A DNA stretch of 64,000 nt from assembly GCA_963768945.1 (NCBI GenBank), contig CAVYJW010000008.1, positions 682,001-746,000 on the forward strand. The letters are read 5' to 3'. Source of the stretch: RYN-230 sp963768945 (GTDB lineage Bacteria; Actinomycetota; Actinomycetes; Streptosporangiales; Streptosporangiaceae). The notes beneath the pieces were generated by a model. That model had not been told where the DNA came from. It was given only the letters and a program-made list of their open reading frames with translations, and did not search any database. Position numbers and translations under genes: made by a program. This document shows positions 54,558-62,880 of the stretch, piece after piece (within the stretch, counting starts at the first letter, position 1; each line of letters starts with the position of its first letter).

Positions 54558-55985
54558 TCAGAGGTCGGCGGGGGCGGTGAGGCGGCCGGTGACCGCGGTG
54601 GCCGCGGCCACCTGCGGGGACACCAGGTGGGTACGCGAGCCCTTGCCCTGGCGGCCTTCGAAGTTGCGGTTGGAGGTGGACGCGCTGCGCTCGCCCGGCG
54701 CCATCGTGTCCGGGTTCATGCCCAGGCACATGGAGCAGCCCGCCGAGCGCCACTCGGCGCCGGCGGCGGTGAAGACCTCGTCCAGGCCCTCCTGCTCGGC
54801 CGCCGCCTTGACGTCCATCGAACCTGGCACCACCAGCATCCGCACCCCGTCGGCGACCTTCCTGCCGCGCAGTACAGAGGCCGCAGCCCGCAGGTCCTCG
54901 AGCCGGCCGTTGGTGCACGAGCCGACGAACACCGTGTTCACCTCGATGTCGGTGAGCAGCGTGCCCGCGGTCAGCCCCATGTAGGCCAGCGCGCGCAGGG
55001 CCGTGGCCCGTGCCCCCGCGTCGTCCATCGAGTCCGGGTCGGGCACCGAGGAGGTCAGCGGGGCGGCCTGGCCAGGGTTGGTCCCCCAGGTCACGAACGG
55101 CGTCAGGGCGGCCGCGTCCAGCGTGACCTCCTTGTCGAACGTAGCGCCGGCGTCGGTGGGCAGCGACCGCCAGTAGTCCAGGGCCGTCTCCCAGCCGGCG
55201 CCGCGCGGCGCGTGCTCGCGGCCTTCCAGGTAGCTGAACGTGGTCTCGTCCGGGGCGATGAGCCCAGCCCGGGCGCCCGCCTCGATCGACATGTTGCAGA
55301 CGGTGAGCCGTCCCGCCATGGAGAGGTTCCGCACGGCCTCGCCGCGGTACTCGATGACGTGACCGACCCCGCCGCCGGTGCCGATCTTCGCGATCACCGC
55401 CAGGATCAGGTCCTTGGCGGTCACCCCGTAGGGCAGGTCGCCGGTCACGTTCACGGCCATCTGGGCGGGGGGCTGCTGCGGCAGGGTCTGGGTGGCCAGC
55501 ACGTGCTCGACCTCGCTGGTGCCGATGCCGAACGCGAGCGCGCCGAGGGCGCCGTGAGTGCTCGTGTGCGAGTCGCCGCAGACGATCGTCATGCCAGGCT
55601 GGGTCAGCCCCTGCTGCGGGCTGATCACGTGCACGATGCCCTGTCCCGCGTCACCCATGGGGAAGAGCCGGATCCCGAACTCGGCGCAGTTCTTGCGCAG
55701 CGTCTCGACCTGGACCCGGGAGACCGGGTCGGTGACCGGGCTGCCCGGGCCGACCAGGGGCAGCCCTGGGCCGGATACGCCCAGCGTCGGGACGTTGTGG
55801 TCCTCGGTGGCGACGGTCAGGTCGGGCCGCCGCACGCCGCGCCCCGCCAGCCGGAGGCCGTCGAACGCCTGCGGGCTGGTCACCTCGTGGATGAGGTGGA
55901 GATCGATGTACAGCAGGTCGGGCTCACCGTCGGCGCGGTGCACGACGTGCGAATCCCAGATCTTCTGCGCGAGCGTACGTCCCAT
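54558..55985 (-). CDS. leuC: 3-isopropylmalate dehydratase large subunit
   Basis: 475 residues from ATG 55985 with AAAGGGG upstream. The aconitase-type 4Fe-4S ligands are in FVGSCTNGRLEDLR and GCSMCLGMNPD. Other motifs: MGRTLAQKIWDSHVVH, EDHNVPT, VCGDSHTSTHGALGALAFGIG, NMSIEAGARAGLIAPDE. The open frame continues to 56177, but homologues start at 55985. It is divergent from the IclR-type gene, which probably regulates it. Confidence 0.97.
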   Translation of the reverse strand: MGRTLAQKIWDSHVVHRADGEPDLLYIDLHLIHEVTSPQAFDGLRLAGRGVRRPDLTVATEDHNVPTLGVSGPGLPLVGPGSPVTDPVSRVQVETLRKNCAEFGIRLFPMGDAGQGIVHVISPQQGLTQPGMTIVCGDSHTSTHGALGALAFGIGTSEVEHVLATQTLPQQPPAQMAVNVTGDLPYGVTAKDLILAVIAKIGTGGGVGHVIEYRGEAVRNLSMAGRLTVCNMSIEAGARAGLIAPDETTFSYLEGREHAPRGAGWETALDYWRSLPTDAGATFDKEVTLDAAALTPFVTWGTNPGQAAPLTSSVPDPDSMDDAGARATALRALAYMGLTAGTLLTDIEVNTVFVGSCTNGRLEDLRAAASVLRGRKVADGVRMLVVPGSMDVKAAAEQEGLDEVFTAAGAEWRSAGCSMCLGMNPDTMAPGERSASTSNRNFEGRQGKGSRTHLVSPQVAAATAVTGRLTAPADL

Positions 55986-56107
55986 GCGTTGAACCCCTTT
56001 CAGCGGGCGCCTCGTCGCGGTCCGTGTAGCTGGGGCCCCTAGTAGTGCGGGTGTCACTGTCACTGCGGCATTACTCCGAGTGTCACTCCGAAGGGCCGAT
56101 CTCCGAT

Positions 56108-56136
56108 TTGCGTCTCGCATTCCGAGACGGCAATAT
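56108..56136 (+). promoter_or_regulatory. promoter with internal operator for the IclR gene (leuC intergenic region)
   Basis: TTGCGT (56108-56113) and CAATAT (56131-56136) are spaced by 17 bases, and the ATG at 56143 follows six bases later, so the message should be leaderless. Between the two boxes lies the inverted repeat CGTCTCG-N5-CGAGACG (56111-56117 and 56123-56129). An IclR protein bound there would block its own promoter and could act on the divergent leuCD. Confidence 0.55.
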
Positions 56137-56142
56137 CGGACC

Positions 56143-56859
56143 ATGGACAACTCTAGCGGAGTCGGCGTACTGGACAAGACAGCGGCCGTGCTCGGCGCCC
56201 TCGAATCCGGCCCAGCCTCGCTGGCCCAGCTGGTTCAGGCCACCGGCCTGGCCCGGCCGACTGCGCACCGGATCGCGGTGGCCCTGGAACGGCACCGGCT
56301 GCTGGCCCGGGACGCCCAGGGCCGGTTCATCCTCGGCCCGCGGATCGCGGAGCTGGCCACTGCCGCCGGGGAGGACCGGCTGCTCGCTGTGGCCCAGCCG
56401 GTCCTGGTCACGCTGCGGGATCTGACCGGGGAGAGCGCGCAGCTCTACCGTCGCCAGGCGGAGAGCCGGATCTGCGTGGCCGCCGCGGAGCGGTCCACCG
56501 GGCTGCGCGACACCGTGCCGATCGGCACGGCGCTGCCCATGTCCGCCGGGTCGGCCGCCCAGGTGCTGCTGGCCTGGGAGGAGCCCGAGCGGCTGCACCG
56601 GGGGCTGCGCGGCGCCAAGTTCAGCGCGGCCTCCCTGGCCCAGGTGCGCAGGCGGGGCTGGGCGGCCAGCGTGGCCGAGCGCGAGGTCGGCGTCGCCTCG
56701 GTCTCGGCACCGGTCCGGGGCCAGGGCGGCAAGGTCATCGCGGCGGTGTCGGTGTCAGGGCCGATCGAACGGCTGACCCGCTCCCCGGGCCGGCTGCACG
56801 CCAACGCCGTGGTCACCGCGGGCGACCGCATCAGCGCCGCGCTCCGCCGCGCCAGCTAA
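56143..56859 (+). CDS. ndgR: IclR-family transcriptional regulator of leuCD (NdgR/LtbR type)
   Basis: 238 residues from ATG 56143. The winged helix-turn-helix is LAQLVQATGLARPTAHRIAV (about 25-45). The effector domain contains DLTGESAQLYRRQAESRICV, LRDTVPIGTALPMSAGSAAQ and VGVASVSAPVRGQGGKVIAA. Position divergent to leuCD is the hallmark of NdgR (Streptomyces) and LtbR (Corynebacterium), which control leuCD and other amino-acid genes. The assignment rests on the family and context. The symbol is by analogy. Confidence 0.88.
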   Translation: MDNSSGVGVLDKTAAVLGALESGPASLAQLVQATGLARPTAHRIAVALERHRLLARDAQGRFILGPRIAELATAAGEDRLLAVAQPVLVTLRDLTGESAQLYRRQAESRICVAAAERSTGLRDTVPIGTALPMSAGSAAQVLLAWEEPERLHRGLRGAKFSAASLAQVRRRGWAASVAEREVGVASVSAPVRGQGGKVIAAVSVSGPIERLTRSPGRLHANAVVTAGDRISAALRRAS

Positions 56860-56887
56860 CCCCCAGCACTCCCCCGCCCCTCAACCC

Positions 56888-57003
56888 CCGGCTGACCCGC
56901 AGGACCGGCGCCGCCGGCTGACCCACCGGACTGACCCGACGGGCGGTCGCCCGGCTGACCCGCGGGACCGGCGGCCGCCCGGCTGACCCGCCGGACTGAC
57001 CCG
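56888..57003. repeat. 63-bp-offset tandem duplication, GC-rich
   Basis: CCGGCTGACCCGC-GGACCGGCG is found at 56888 and again at 56951, and each copy contains internal CGGCTGACCC and CGGACTGACCC units. It lies in the 324-base gap between the IclR gene and pntAA. The rest of the gap (57004-57183) holds no recognised gene and probably the pntAA promoter. Confidence 0.7.
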
Positions 57004-57183
57004 GTGCCACACTCACGCGTACCCGGCGCCCGCGCTGCCCCAGGCGACACTGGAGTTAGAGGCTGATCTTCTGAAATCATGCCCGAAGGTCCCCCGTGCG
57101 GCGGGACGGTGGCCTCTGACCGCCGACTCGCATGCGGACAAGGCTACTTCCGACCACGCCCATCACATCGTGAGGTCCAGTCC

Positions 57184-58359
57184 ATGAAGGTAGCTGTCGT
57201 TAAGGAGTCAGGGCCCGGTGAGCGCCGAGTGGCGCTCGTACCTGAGATGATCGCGCGGTTGCGCGGCGCCGGGCTCGACGTACTCGTGGAGTCCGGAGCC
57301 GGGGATGGCGCATGGTTCGCGGACAGCACCTACGCGGAGGCCGGCGCAACCGTGGTCAGCCGCGAGGAGCTGCTCGCCGGCGCGGACCTGGTCCTGACCG
57401 TAGGCAAGCCGGACGAGCAGATCCTGGGTGGCCTGCGCTCCGGCCAGGCGATCCTGGGCATGCTCAACCCGCTGGCTGACCCGGGGCTGGCGGCCACGCT
57501 GGCGTCCCGCGGGATCACCGCCATCAGCCTGGACGGGTTGCCCAGGACGCTGTCCAGGGCGCAGGGCATGGACGCGCTGAGCTCGCAGGCCAATGTGGCC
57601 GGATACAAGGCAGCCCTGGTCGGTGCGGCCACGTTCGGCCGGTTCTTCCCCATGCTGACCACCGCGGCGGGTACCGCGCGGCCCGCCAAGGTGCTCATCC
57701 TGGGTACGGGTGTGGCGGGCCTTCAGGCGATCGGCACCGCGCGGCGGCTCGGCGCCGTGGTGTCCGCCTACGACGTGCGCCCGCAGACGAAAACCGAGGT
57801 GGAATCGCTCGGCGGCACCTTCATCGAGCTCACCTCGGTGAGCAGTGCGGCCGGGGAGGGCGGATACGCCCGGGCGCTGACCGACGAGGAACGGCACGCC
57901 CAGCAGGCCGAACTGGCCGCTCACATCGCCCGGCACGACGTGGTCATCACGACCGCCCAGGTGCCGGGACGCAAGCCTCCGCTGCTCATCACCGAGGACG
58001 CGCTCAAGGCAATGAGCGCAGGCTCGGTCATCGTGGACATGGGCTCCGGCCCGCTCGGCGGCAACGTGGCTGGCTCCGTACCGGACCAGACGATCGTCAC
58101 CGGGAACGGGGTCACCATCATCGGGGCCGGGAACCTGGCGGCCACCGTGCCCGGCGCCGCTTCTGCCTTCCTGGCCCGCAACATCAGCGCTCTCGTGCTG
58201 CACATGGTGACCGACGGCGCGCTCACCATTGACCCCACCGACGAGATCCAGGCCGGGGTCGTCATCACCCATGACGGCGCTGTGATCCAGCCCGCGACCG
58301 CCGCCCTGCTCGCCAAAGCCAGCCACGGTGCTGACACGTCCGGAGGTGCAACCCCGTGA
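57184..58359 (+). CDS. pntAA: NAD(P) transhydrogenase subunit alpha part 1 (NAD-binding)
   Basis: 391 residues from ATG 57184. Domain I of proton-translocating transhydrogenase, resembling alanine dehydrogenase: MKVAVVKESGPGERRVALVP, LDGLPRTLSRAQGMDALSSQ (RQD-loop type region), VLILGTGVAGLQAIGTARRL, and AQVPGRKPPLLIT. The open frame reaches back to 57079 but has no homology there. The stop overlaps the pntAB GTG, indicating coupling. Confidence 0.95.
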   Translation: MKVAVVKESGPGERRVALVPEMIARLRGAGLDVLVESGAGDGAWFADSTYAEAGATVVSREELLAGADLVLTVGKPDEQILGGLRSGQAILGMLNPLADPGLAATLASRGITAISLDGLPRTLSRAQGMDALSSQANVAGYKAALVGAATFGRFFPMLTTAAGTARPAKVLILGTGVAGLQAIGTARRLGAVVSAYDVRPQTKTEVESLGGTFIELTSVSSAAGEGGYARALTDEERHAQQAELAAHIARHDVVITTAQVPGRKPPLLITEDALKAMSAGSVIVDMGSGPLGGNVAGSVPDQTIVTGNGVTIIGAGNLAATVPGAASAFLARNISALVLHMVTDGALTIDPTDEIQAGVVITHDGAVIQPATAALLAKASHGADTSGGATP

Positions 58360-58721
58360 CCACGGTCCTTCTCACTGACATAGTTATCTTCGTGCTCGCC
58401 CTGCTGGTGGGCTTCGAGGTGATCAGCAAGGTGCCCGCCACCCTGCACACGCCGCTGATGTCGGCGGCCAACTCGATCCACGGCATCGTGCTGGCGGGCG
58501 CCATGCTCATCGCGGTGACCGCGCATGACGCGCTCGGATACATCCTGGCCTTCATCGCCTGCGCCTTCGCGGCGATGAACGTGGTCGGCGGCTACGTGGT
58601 CACCGGCCGGATGCTCAAGATGTTCCACCGGTCGCGTACTCCGGTGCGGGCAGACACCGCGGCCGCCGTCAGCGGCAACGGGCAGACTCCCGCCGCAGCG
58701 GTCAAGGGTGGCCAGGCATGA
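58356..58721 (+). CDS. pntAB: NAD(P) transhydrogenase subunit alpha part 2 (membrane)
   Basis: 121 residues, GTG 58356. Three hydrophobic segments (LLTDIVIFVLALLVGFEVIS; IHGIVLAGAMLIAVTAH; LGYILAFIACAFAAMNVVGG) and the FxGYxVTxRML motif as VVGGYVVTGRMLKMF. It forms part of the proton channel with PntB. Overlaps both neighbours by four bases. Confidence 0.95.
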   Translation: MTTVLLTDIVIFVLALLVGFEVISKVPATLHTPLMSAANSIHGIVLAGAMLIAVTAHDALGYILAFIACAFAAMNVVGGYVVTGRMLKMFHRSRTPVRADTAAAVSGNGQTPAAAVKGGQA

Positions 58722-60121
58722 GCGCCTTCGACTGGATCACCCAGCTGCTCTACGTGGCGGCAGCGTCCTGCTTCGTGCTCGGCCTGCACCTGATGAACTC
58801 CCCCGCCACCGCGAGACGCGGCAACCAGGTGTCCTCCACTGGCATGATCGTCGCCGTGGCGACCACACTGGCCCTGGTCGCCCACGCGGGCACGGTCACC
58901 ACCACAGGCTGGATCGTCATGATCGCCGGCACGCTCATCGGCAGCGGGGCTGGCCTGTACGCCGCCCGCAAGGTCGAGATGACCGCGATGCCGCAGCTGG
59001 TGAGCATCTTCAACGCGGTGGGCGGCGGAGCGGCCGCCCTGGTCGGGATCGACGACTACGTCCGGCTCGCCTCGGGGGGCATCGCCGAGTCGACCACGAT
59101 CTTCACGATTCTTGACGTGCTCATCGGCGCGGTGACCTTCTCCGGGTCGATCATCGCCGCGGGTAAGTTGCAGGGCCTGATCGACGGGTCGCCGATCACC
59201 TTCCCCGGCTCGCGCGCCGTCAACATCGCGGCTGCGCTCGTCGCGGTCGGCGGCGGGATCTACATGATCGCCACCCCCAGCGTCGTAGTGCTGATCATCA
59301 TCATCGTGGCCGCGCTGACCTTCGGCGTGACCATGGTGCTGCCGATCGGCGGCGCGGACATGCCGGTGGTCATCTCGCTGCTGAACGCGTTCACCGGCAC
59401 TGCGGTGGCCATGGCCGGCTTCGTCATCAACAACTGGGCGCTGATCATCGCAGGCGCGCTGGTCGGCGCCTCCGGTGGCATCCTCACCAAGCTGATGGCC
59501 GACGCGATGAACCGGTCGATCCGCAACATCATCGTGGGCGGGTTCGGCACTGGTGACAGCGGGCCGGCCATCGAGGGCCCGGGCGGGGACGTGCGGTCCA
59601 TCCAGGCCGATGACGCCGCCATCCAGCTCGCCTACGCGCAAAAGGTCATCATCGTGCCCGGCTACGGGCTGGCCGCCGCGCAGGCCCAGCACCAGGTGGC
59701 CGAGCTGGCCGCGCTGCTTGAGGAGCGCGGGGTGGACGTCAGCTACGCGATCCACCCGGTCGCGGGCCGGATGCCCGGCCACATGAACGTGCTGCTCGCT
59801 GAGGCCAACGTGCCCTATCCGCAGCTCAAGGAAATGGACGAGATCAACCCGGAGTTCCCGCGGACCGACGTGGCGCTGATCATCGGGGCCAACGACGTGA
59901 CCAACCCGGCCGCGCGGCGGCCCGGGAACCCGGTCTCCGGGATGCCCATCCTGGATGTGGACCACGCCAAGAGCATCATCGTGATCAAGCGGTCCATGGG
60001 GCATGGCTACGCCGGCATCGACAACGAGCTGTACGTGGACCCCAAGACCAGCATGTTCTTCTCCGACGCGAAGGGCGCGCTGACTGAGCTGACCGCCGCG
60101 GTCAAGACCCTGGTCGCCTGA
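58718..60121 (+). CDS. pntB: NAD(P) transhydrogenase subunit beta
   Basis: 467 residues, ATG 58718 overlapping the pntAB stop. Membrane part with about eight segments (about 1-260; LGLHLMNSPATARRGN, PQLVSIFNAVGGGAAALVG, ADMPVVISLLNAFTGTAVAM). The C-terminal NADP-binding domain III has VIIVPGYGLAAAQAQHQVAE, HPVAGRMPGHMNVLLAEA, and VIKRSMGHGYAGIDN. The enzyme couples the proton gradient to NADPH formation. Confidence 0.96.
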   Translation: MSAFDWITQLLYVAAASCFVLGLHLMNSPATARRGNQVSSTGMIVAVATTLALVAHAGTVTTTGWIVMIAGTLIGSGAGLYAARKVEMTAMPQLVSIFNAVGGGAAALVGIDDYVRLASGGIAESTTIFTILDVLIGAVTFSGSIIAAGKLQGLIDGSPITFPGSRAVNIAAALVAVGGGIYMIATPSVVVLIIIIVAALTFGVTMVLPIGGADMPVVISLLNAFTGTAVAMAGFVINNWALIIAGALVGASGGILTKLMADAMNRSIRNIIVGGFGTGDSGPAIEGPGGDVRSIQADDAAIQLAYAQKVIIVPGYGLAAAQAQHQVAELAALLEERGVDVSYAIHPVAGRMPGHMNVLLAEANVPYPQLKEMDEINPEFPRTDVALIIGANDVTNPAARRPGNPVSGMPILDVDHAKSIIVIKRSMGHGYAGIDNELYVDPKTSMFFSDAKGALTELTAAVKTLVA

Positions 60122-60529
60122 CCGGGCGGGCGCGTCCAGAATGGGACATCAGCACAGCTGGTGATGGTCCCGGACACGGCCCGTGTGGACGGCCCGCCCA
60201 GCCGGCTGATCCCGGCCGGGCGGGCCACAGGCCAGCCCGGCCGGGGTCAGCCGGCCACAGGCCAGCCGACCACGGTCGGGGCGCCCGGGGCCGGGTGTGG
60301 CCGGGGTCGGGGTGGCCGGGGTCGGGAACATCGAAGTCCGGCCGGCCCAGCCGGTGCTGATGTGTGGAACTTCGTCGGAACGACGTCCTGGGACATCACG
60401 GATGCGGCGCGCGACTGGGGTCAGGGCACCCGGCTCGGCGAGATCCCGGCATACCACGGGAAGCGCCTCCCAGCGCCCGCGCTCGACGGGGCCAGGCGGG
60501 ACCGGGGAAGCGCCGCGGGCCGGCGCCGG
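60122..60529. other. gap after pntB with a short duplication, no gene found
   Basis: About 400 bases between pntB and the convergent CBS gene. 60224-60290 contains a near-duplicate GGCCACAGGCCAGCC...GGGTCAGCC unit of about 30 bases. 60286-60330 is made of GGGGTCGGGG/GGCCGGGG runs. No frame here has a ribosome binding site or a family match. Confidence 0.4.
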
Positions 60530-61216
60530 TCAGGAGCCAGCCAGGTCAGGCATTGATGGAATCGGGGTGTCGTCCAGGGCGTAGCTCAGGTTGCTCACCG
60601 CGTCCACCACCCCGTCGATGGCGCGGCACAGGGACACGGCCAGCGGGATCATGCTCTTGCTCTCGACCACGCCCGCCAGCACCACCCGTCCGCCGGTGAC
60701 GGTCACCTGGACCAGCGCCGGATTCGTGCCGAGGTAGCGGGTGAACACGTCGCGGATGATCTCGTACTGGATGTCCTGGTCCGGCCGCAGGAACACGCGG
60801 CCCAGGTCACCCCAGCTGACGATGCCCGCCAGGTGCCCGGCGGAGTCGGTGACGGGCAGCCAGCCGGTCCGGCGGCGGTCCATGGACCGGGCTGCCGCAG
60901 CCAGGGAGGCATCCGGCGGAATCACCTCGACCGGCGCCGTCATCACGTCCCGGGCATACACCCGGACGTCACCCGTCCGTGCGACCCGATTGCGGTGCCA
61001 GCGGTTGCGTTGCGGAAAAGGCCGGTGACCGGCCGGCCCGTGCGGCCTCACCTGAGCCGCGGTGACCAGCCCGGCCAGCCGTCCCGAATGGTCGAGCACA
61101 GGCAAGGCGCCGAACCCGGTCGCGGCGATGACCGCCGCCACGTCGCGGACCGGCGTGTCCTCGGCGACGGCCACGACATCGGCGGTCATGACCTCGCGGA
61201 CCTTGCGACGAGACAT
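60530..61216 (-). CDS. CBS-domain pair protein with C-terminal BON domain
   Basis: 228 residues from ATG 61216 with AAGGAGG four bases upstream. Two CBS domains (VREVMTADVVAVAEDTPVRD with GALPVLDHSGRLAGLVT; ARDVMTAPVEVIPPDASLAA with GWLPVTDSAGHLAGIVS), then a BON domain (VQVTVTGGRVVLAGVVESK; IPLAVSLCRAIDGVVDAVSNL). CBS domains bind adenosine nucleotides and BON domains are small alpha-beta modules. Proteins of this build belong to hypoxia or dormancy regulons in actinobacteria. It is divergent from the universal stress protein gene. Confidence 0.92.
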   Translation of the reverse strand: MSRRKVREVMTADVVAVAEDTPVRDVAAVIAATGFGALPVLDHSGRLAGLVTAAQVRPHGPAGHRPFPQRNRWHRNRVARTGDVRVYARDVMTAPVEVIPPDASLAAAARSMDRRRTGWLPVTDSAGHLAGIVSWGDLGRVFLRPDQDIQYEIIRDVFTRYLGTNPALVQVTVTGGRVVLAGVVESKSMIPLAVSLCRAIDGVVDAVSNLSYALDDTPIPSMPDLAGS

Positions 61217-61298
61217 CAGGCCTCCTTGACCAGCAGGACCCTGGGCATACAGTTCACCAGCCTTCTGGGGCAGGTCACAGGGCTGGGGATCACCTGCA

Positions 61299-61318
61299 TT
61301 AGGGGCCAAAGTCCCTTT
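61299..61318. promoter_or_regulatory. candidate DosR/DevR-type box
   Basis: TTAGGGGCCAAAGTCCCTTT compares with the mycobacterial DosR consensus TTSGGGACTWWAGTCCCSAA. The GGG-C-AAAGTCCC core is kept, and mismatches are in the left half-site and outer bases. It lies between the divergent CBS-BON and universal stress protein genes, both typical DosR-regulon types. Confidence 0.5.
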
Positions 61319-61480
61319 CTCACAGGCGCTCGCGGCGGTCGGGCAGCGACCGGAGGGTGAAGTTCCGCTGAGTAACTGCCCAAGTGGGTGAGAGCAGCCG
61401 GCATTGGGTATTTGTACCTGCGGCAGCAGGACGCGGCGTGTAACGCGTTGGAACGCCGGCCCTCCCAGACTGACTCTGCG

Positions 61481-61487
61481 AAGGAGG
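61481..61487 (+). promoter_or_regulatory. ribosome binding site pointing to a CTG start
   Basis: AAGGAGG is seven bases before CTG 61495. The only conventional in-frame start between the upstream stop at 61471 and the conserved domain is TTG 61513, 25 bases away and too far to use this site. Confidence 0.55.
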
Positions 61488-61494
61488 TGCGGCA

Positions 61495-61959
61495 CTGAAC
61501 CAGAACCTGGCGTTGCCGCGCATCGTCGTGGGCGCAGAAGGCTCATCGGCTTCACTGGCCGCGCTGCGGTGGGCAGTTCGTGAAGCAGGATTGCGGGGGA
61601 CGGCCCTGCATGTCGTGCGGGCCTGGGAGGACGCCGCCAAACGGGTGGCACCCTACGCCTCGCACGCCTACCTCCCGGAACACGCCGAAGACATCCTGGG
61701 CGCCCGGCAGCGGCTCGAGGCCGAGGTGAGCACCGCGGTCGGGTGCACGTCCTTGGTCACGGTGACCGCGGAGATCGCGGAGGGGCTGGCGGCGCGGGTG
61801 CTGCTCGATCACGCCATTGGCGCCGAGATGCTGGTGCTGGGCGGCGCCCGGTGCGCACCCGATGGCATCGGCCCGGTGGCGCGGGCATGCCTGCGGCACG
61901 CGCCCTGCCCGGTCGTGGTGGTCAGCGTGGCGATGAGCGGCGTTCCCGTCCCAGCCTGA
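61495..61959 (+). CDS. universal stress protein (UspA family)
   Basis: Start taken as CTG 61495 because of its ribosome binding site (TTG 61513 otherwise). About 154 residues. PRIVVGAEGSSASLAALRWA opens the fold and ends with RACLRHAPCPVVVVSVAM. The nucleotide-binding loop, usually G-x2-G-x9-G-S/T, is altered here (GGARCAPDGIGPVARA), so ATP binding is uncertain. Single-domain Usp genes beside CBS genes are typical of dormancy or hypoxia clusters. The gene is convergent with the Rv1733c-like gene. Confidence 0.85.
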   Translation: MNQNLALPRIVVGAEGSSASLAALRWAVREAGLRGTALHVVRAWEDAAKRVAPYASHAYLPEHAEDILGARQRLEAEVSTAVGCTSLVTVTAEIAEGLAARVLLDHAIGAEMLVLGGARCAPDGIGPVARACLRHAPCPVVVVSVAMSGVPVPA

Positions 61960-62048
61960 CCCTGCGGCGCCCGGCAGGGCAGGGGCCTGACCCTACGGGG
62001 CCCGGCAGCGGCAGGGGCCTGACCCTACGGCGCCCGGCAGGGTCAGGG
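61955..62048. repeat. 31-32-bp tandem repeat between convergent genes, with terminal hairpin
   Basis: Three units start at 61955, 61986 and 62018, each opening CCTGACCCT and containing GCCCGGCAG. The last unit forms TGACCCT-N12-AGGGTCA, a possible terminator shared by the two convergent genes. The first unit includes the stop codon of the stress protein gene. Confidence 0.8.
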
Positions 62049-62660
62049 TCAGCGCAGCCTGCTCCACCGCGGCCCGACGGCCCGCCATTCGGTTTCCCAG
62101 GCAGCCAGCCGGCGCCGGTCCACGGCCCGGATTCCCAGCGCGCCGACGCAGAACAGGATCCCGGCCAGGGTGAGGGGGGCTATCACCATGGCCAGTATCT
62201 GCTGCCCGGTCACCTGGTCAGGGCGGAGCGGGGGCCCGGTCAGCCAGCCGGCCCGGTCCACCCAGATCCGCACGGTGCGGCCGGCCGGGGTTCCCGTGGG
62301 GACCGCCACCCAACCCCGGCGCGACGCCCCGTCCGGCGCGGTCCACCGGGCGGGGACTTCGGGCAGGACCATGCCGCCGTAGCCGATATCTACCGTGCCG
62401 GGGGCGTTACCCAGCAGGACGGCAGGGACCTGTCGCCATTTGGCGTGCTGGGACCTGGCCACCTCGAAGGCGGCCGCCCGGGCCCACCGCCCGGCGGCCA
62501 GCGCGACAAGCGGCGCACCTGCCAGGAACGCGAGCAGGGTCGCCGCCAGGATGGCCGCGGCCATCCGGTCTGACATGCGCCGCAGCGGGTTGTGGTCCGG
62601 CCACAGCCCGCGCAGCCACAGCCTGTGCCGCGGGCTCGGCTCGGCCACAACTGGTCTCAT
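62049..62660 (-). CDS. Rv1733c-like two-helix membrane protein
   Basis: 203 residues. The N-terminus NPLRRMSDRMAAAILAATLL carries the NPLRR-SDR motif and the first membrane segment. A soluble outer domain (about 65-145; WTAPDGASRRGWVAVPTGTP, VRIWVDRAGWLT) follows, then a second membrane segment (ILAMVIAPLTLAGILFCVGA) and a basic tail. Rv1733c of Mycobacterium tuberculosis is a DosR-regulon member of unknown function. A GGGACCATGGTC palindrome at 62733-62744 in the upstream region resembles a DosR half-site pair. Confidence 0.85.
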   Translation of the reverse strand: MRPVVAEPSPRHRLWLRGLWPDHNPLRRMSDRMAAAILAATLLAFLAGAPLVALAAGRWARAAAFEVARSQHAKWRQVPAVLLGNAPGTVDIGYGGMVLPEVPARWTAPDGASRRGWVAVPTGTPAGRTVRIWVDRAGWLTGPPLRPDQVTGQQILAMVIAPLTLAGILFCVGALGIRAVDRRRLAAWETEWRAVGPRWSRLR

Positions 62661-62732
62661 GCCACCTCGCCTCCGCCCCCACTGTCCATCGGCGGACGGC
62701 GGTCGGCGTAGGGACCTTTCGCCTGCCCCGCC

Positions 62733-62746
62733 GGGACCATGGTCGT
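62733..62746. promoter_or_regulatory. second, weaker DosR-like palindrome
   Basis: GGGACCATGGTCGT compares with the DosR core GGGACTWWAGTCCC and contains the perfect palindrome GACCATGGTC. It is about 70 bases upstream of the Rv1733c-like start. The evidence is weak on its own and gains weight from the gene context. Confidence 0.3.
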
Positions 62747-62880
62747 GGCGCGGCCGGACATGAGCGCAGGCTGAGGCTGGGATACACTCTCACCGGCCAG
62801 CGCCGGGAGTCGGGCTTCGACCGGGTGCTGCATCCGGAGATCACGCTGCTGCCCGCCCAGCGACCGACCGCGAGGACCCT

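Noticed and set aside
61495..61959. Reading the stress protein gene as a pseudogene for want of an ATG
   Set aside because: The fold is complete and an ideal ribosome binding site precedes a possible CTG start. Rare start use is more likely than decay.
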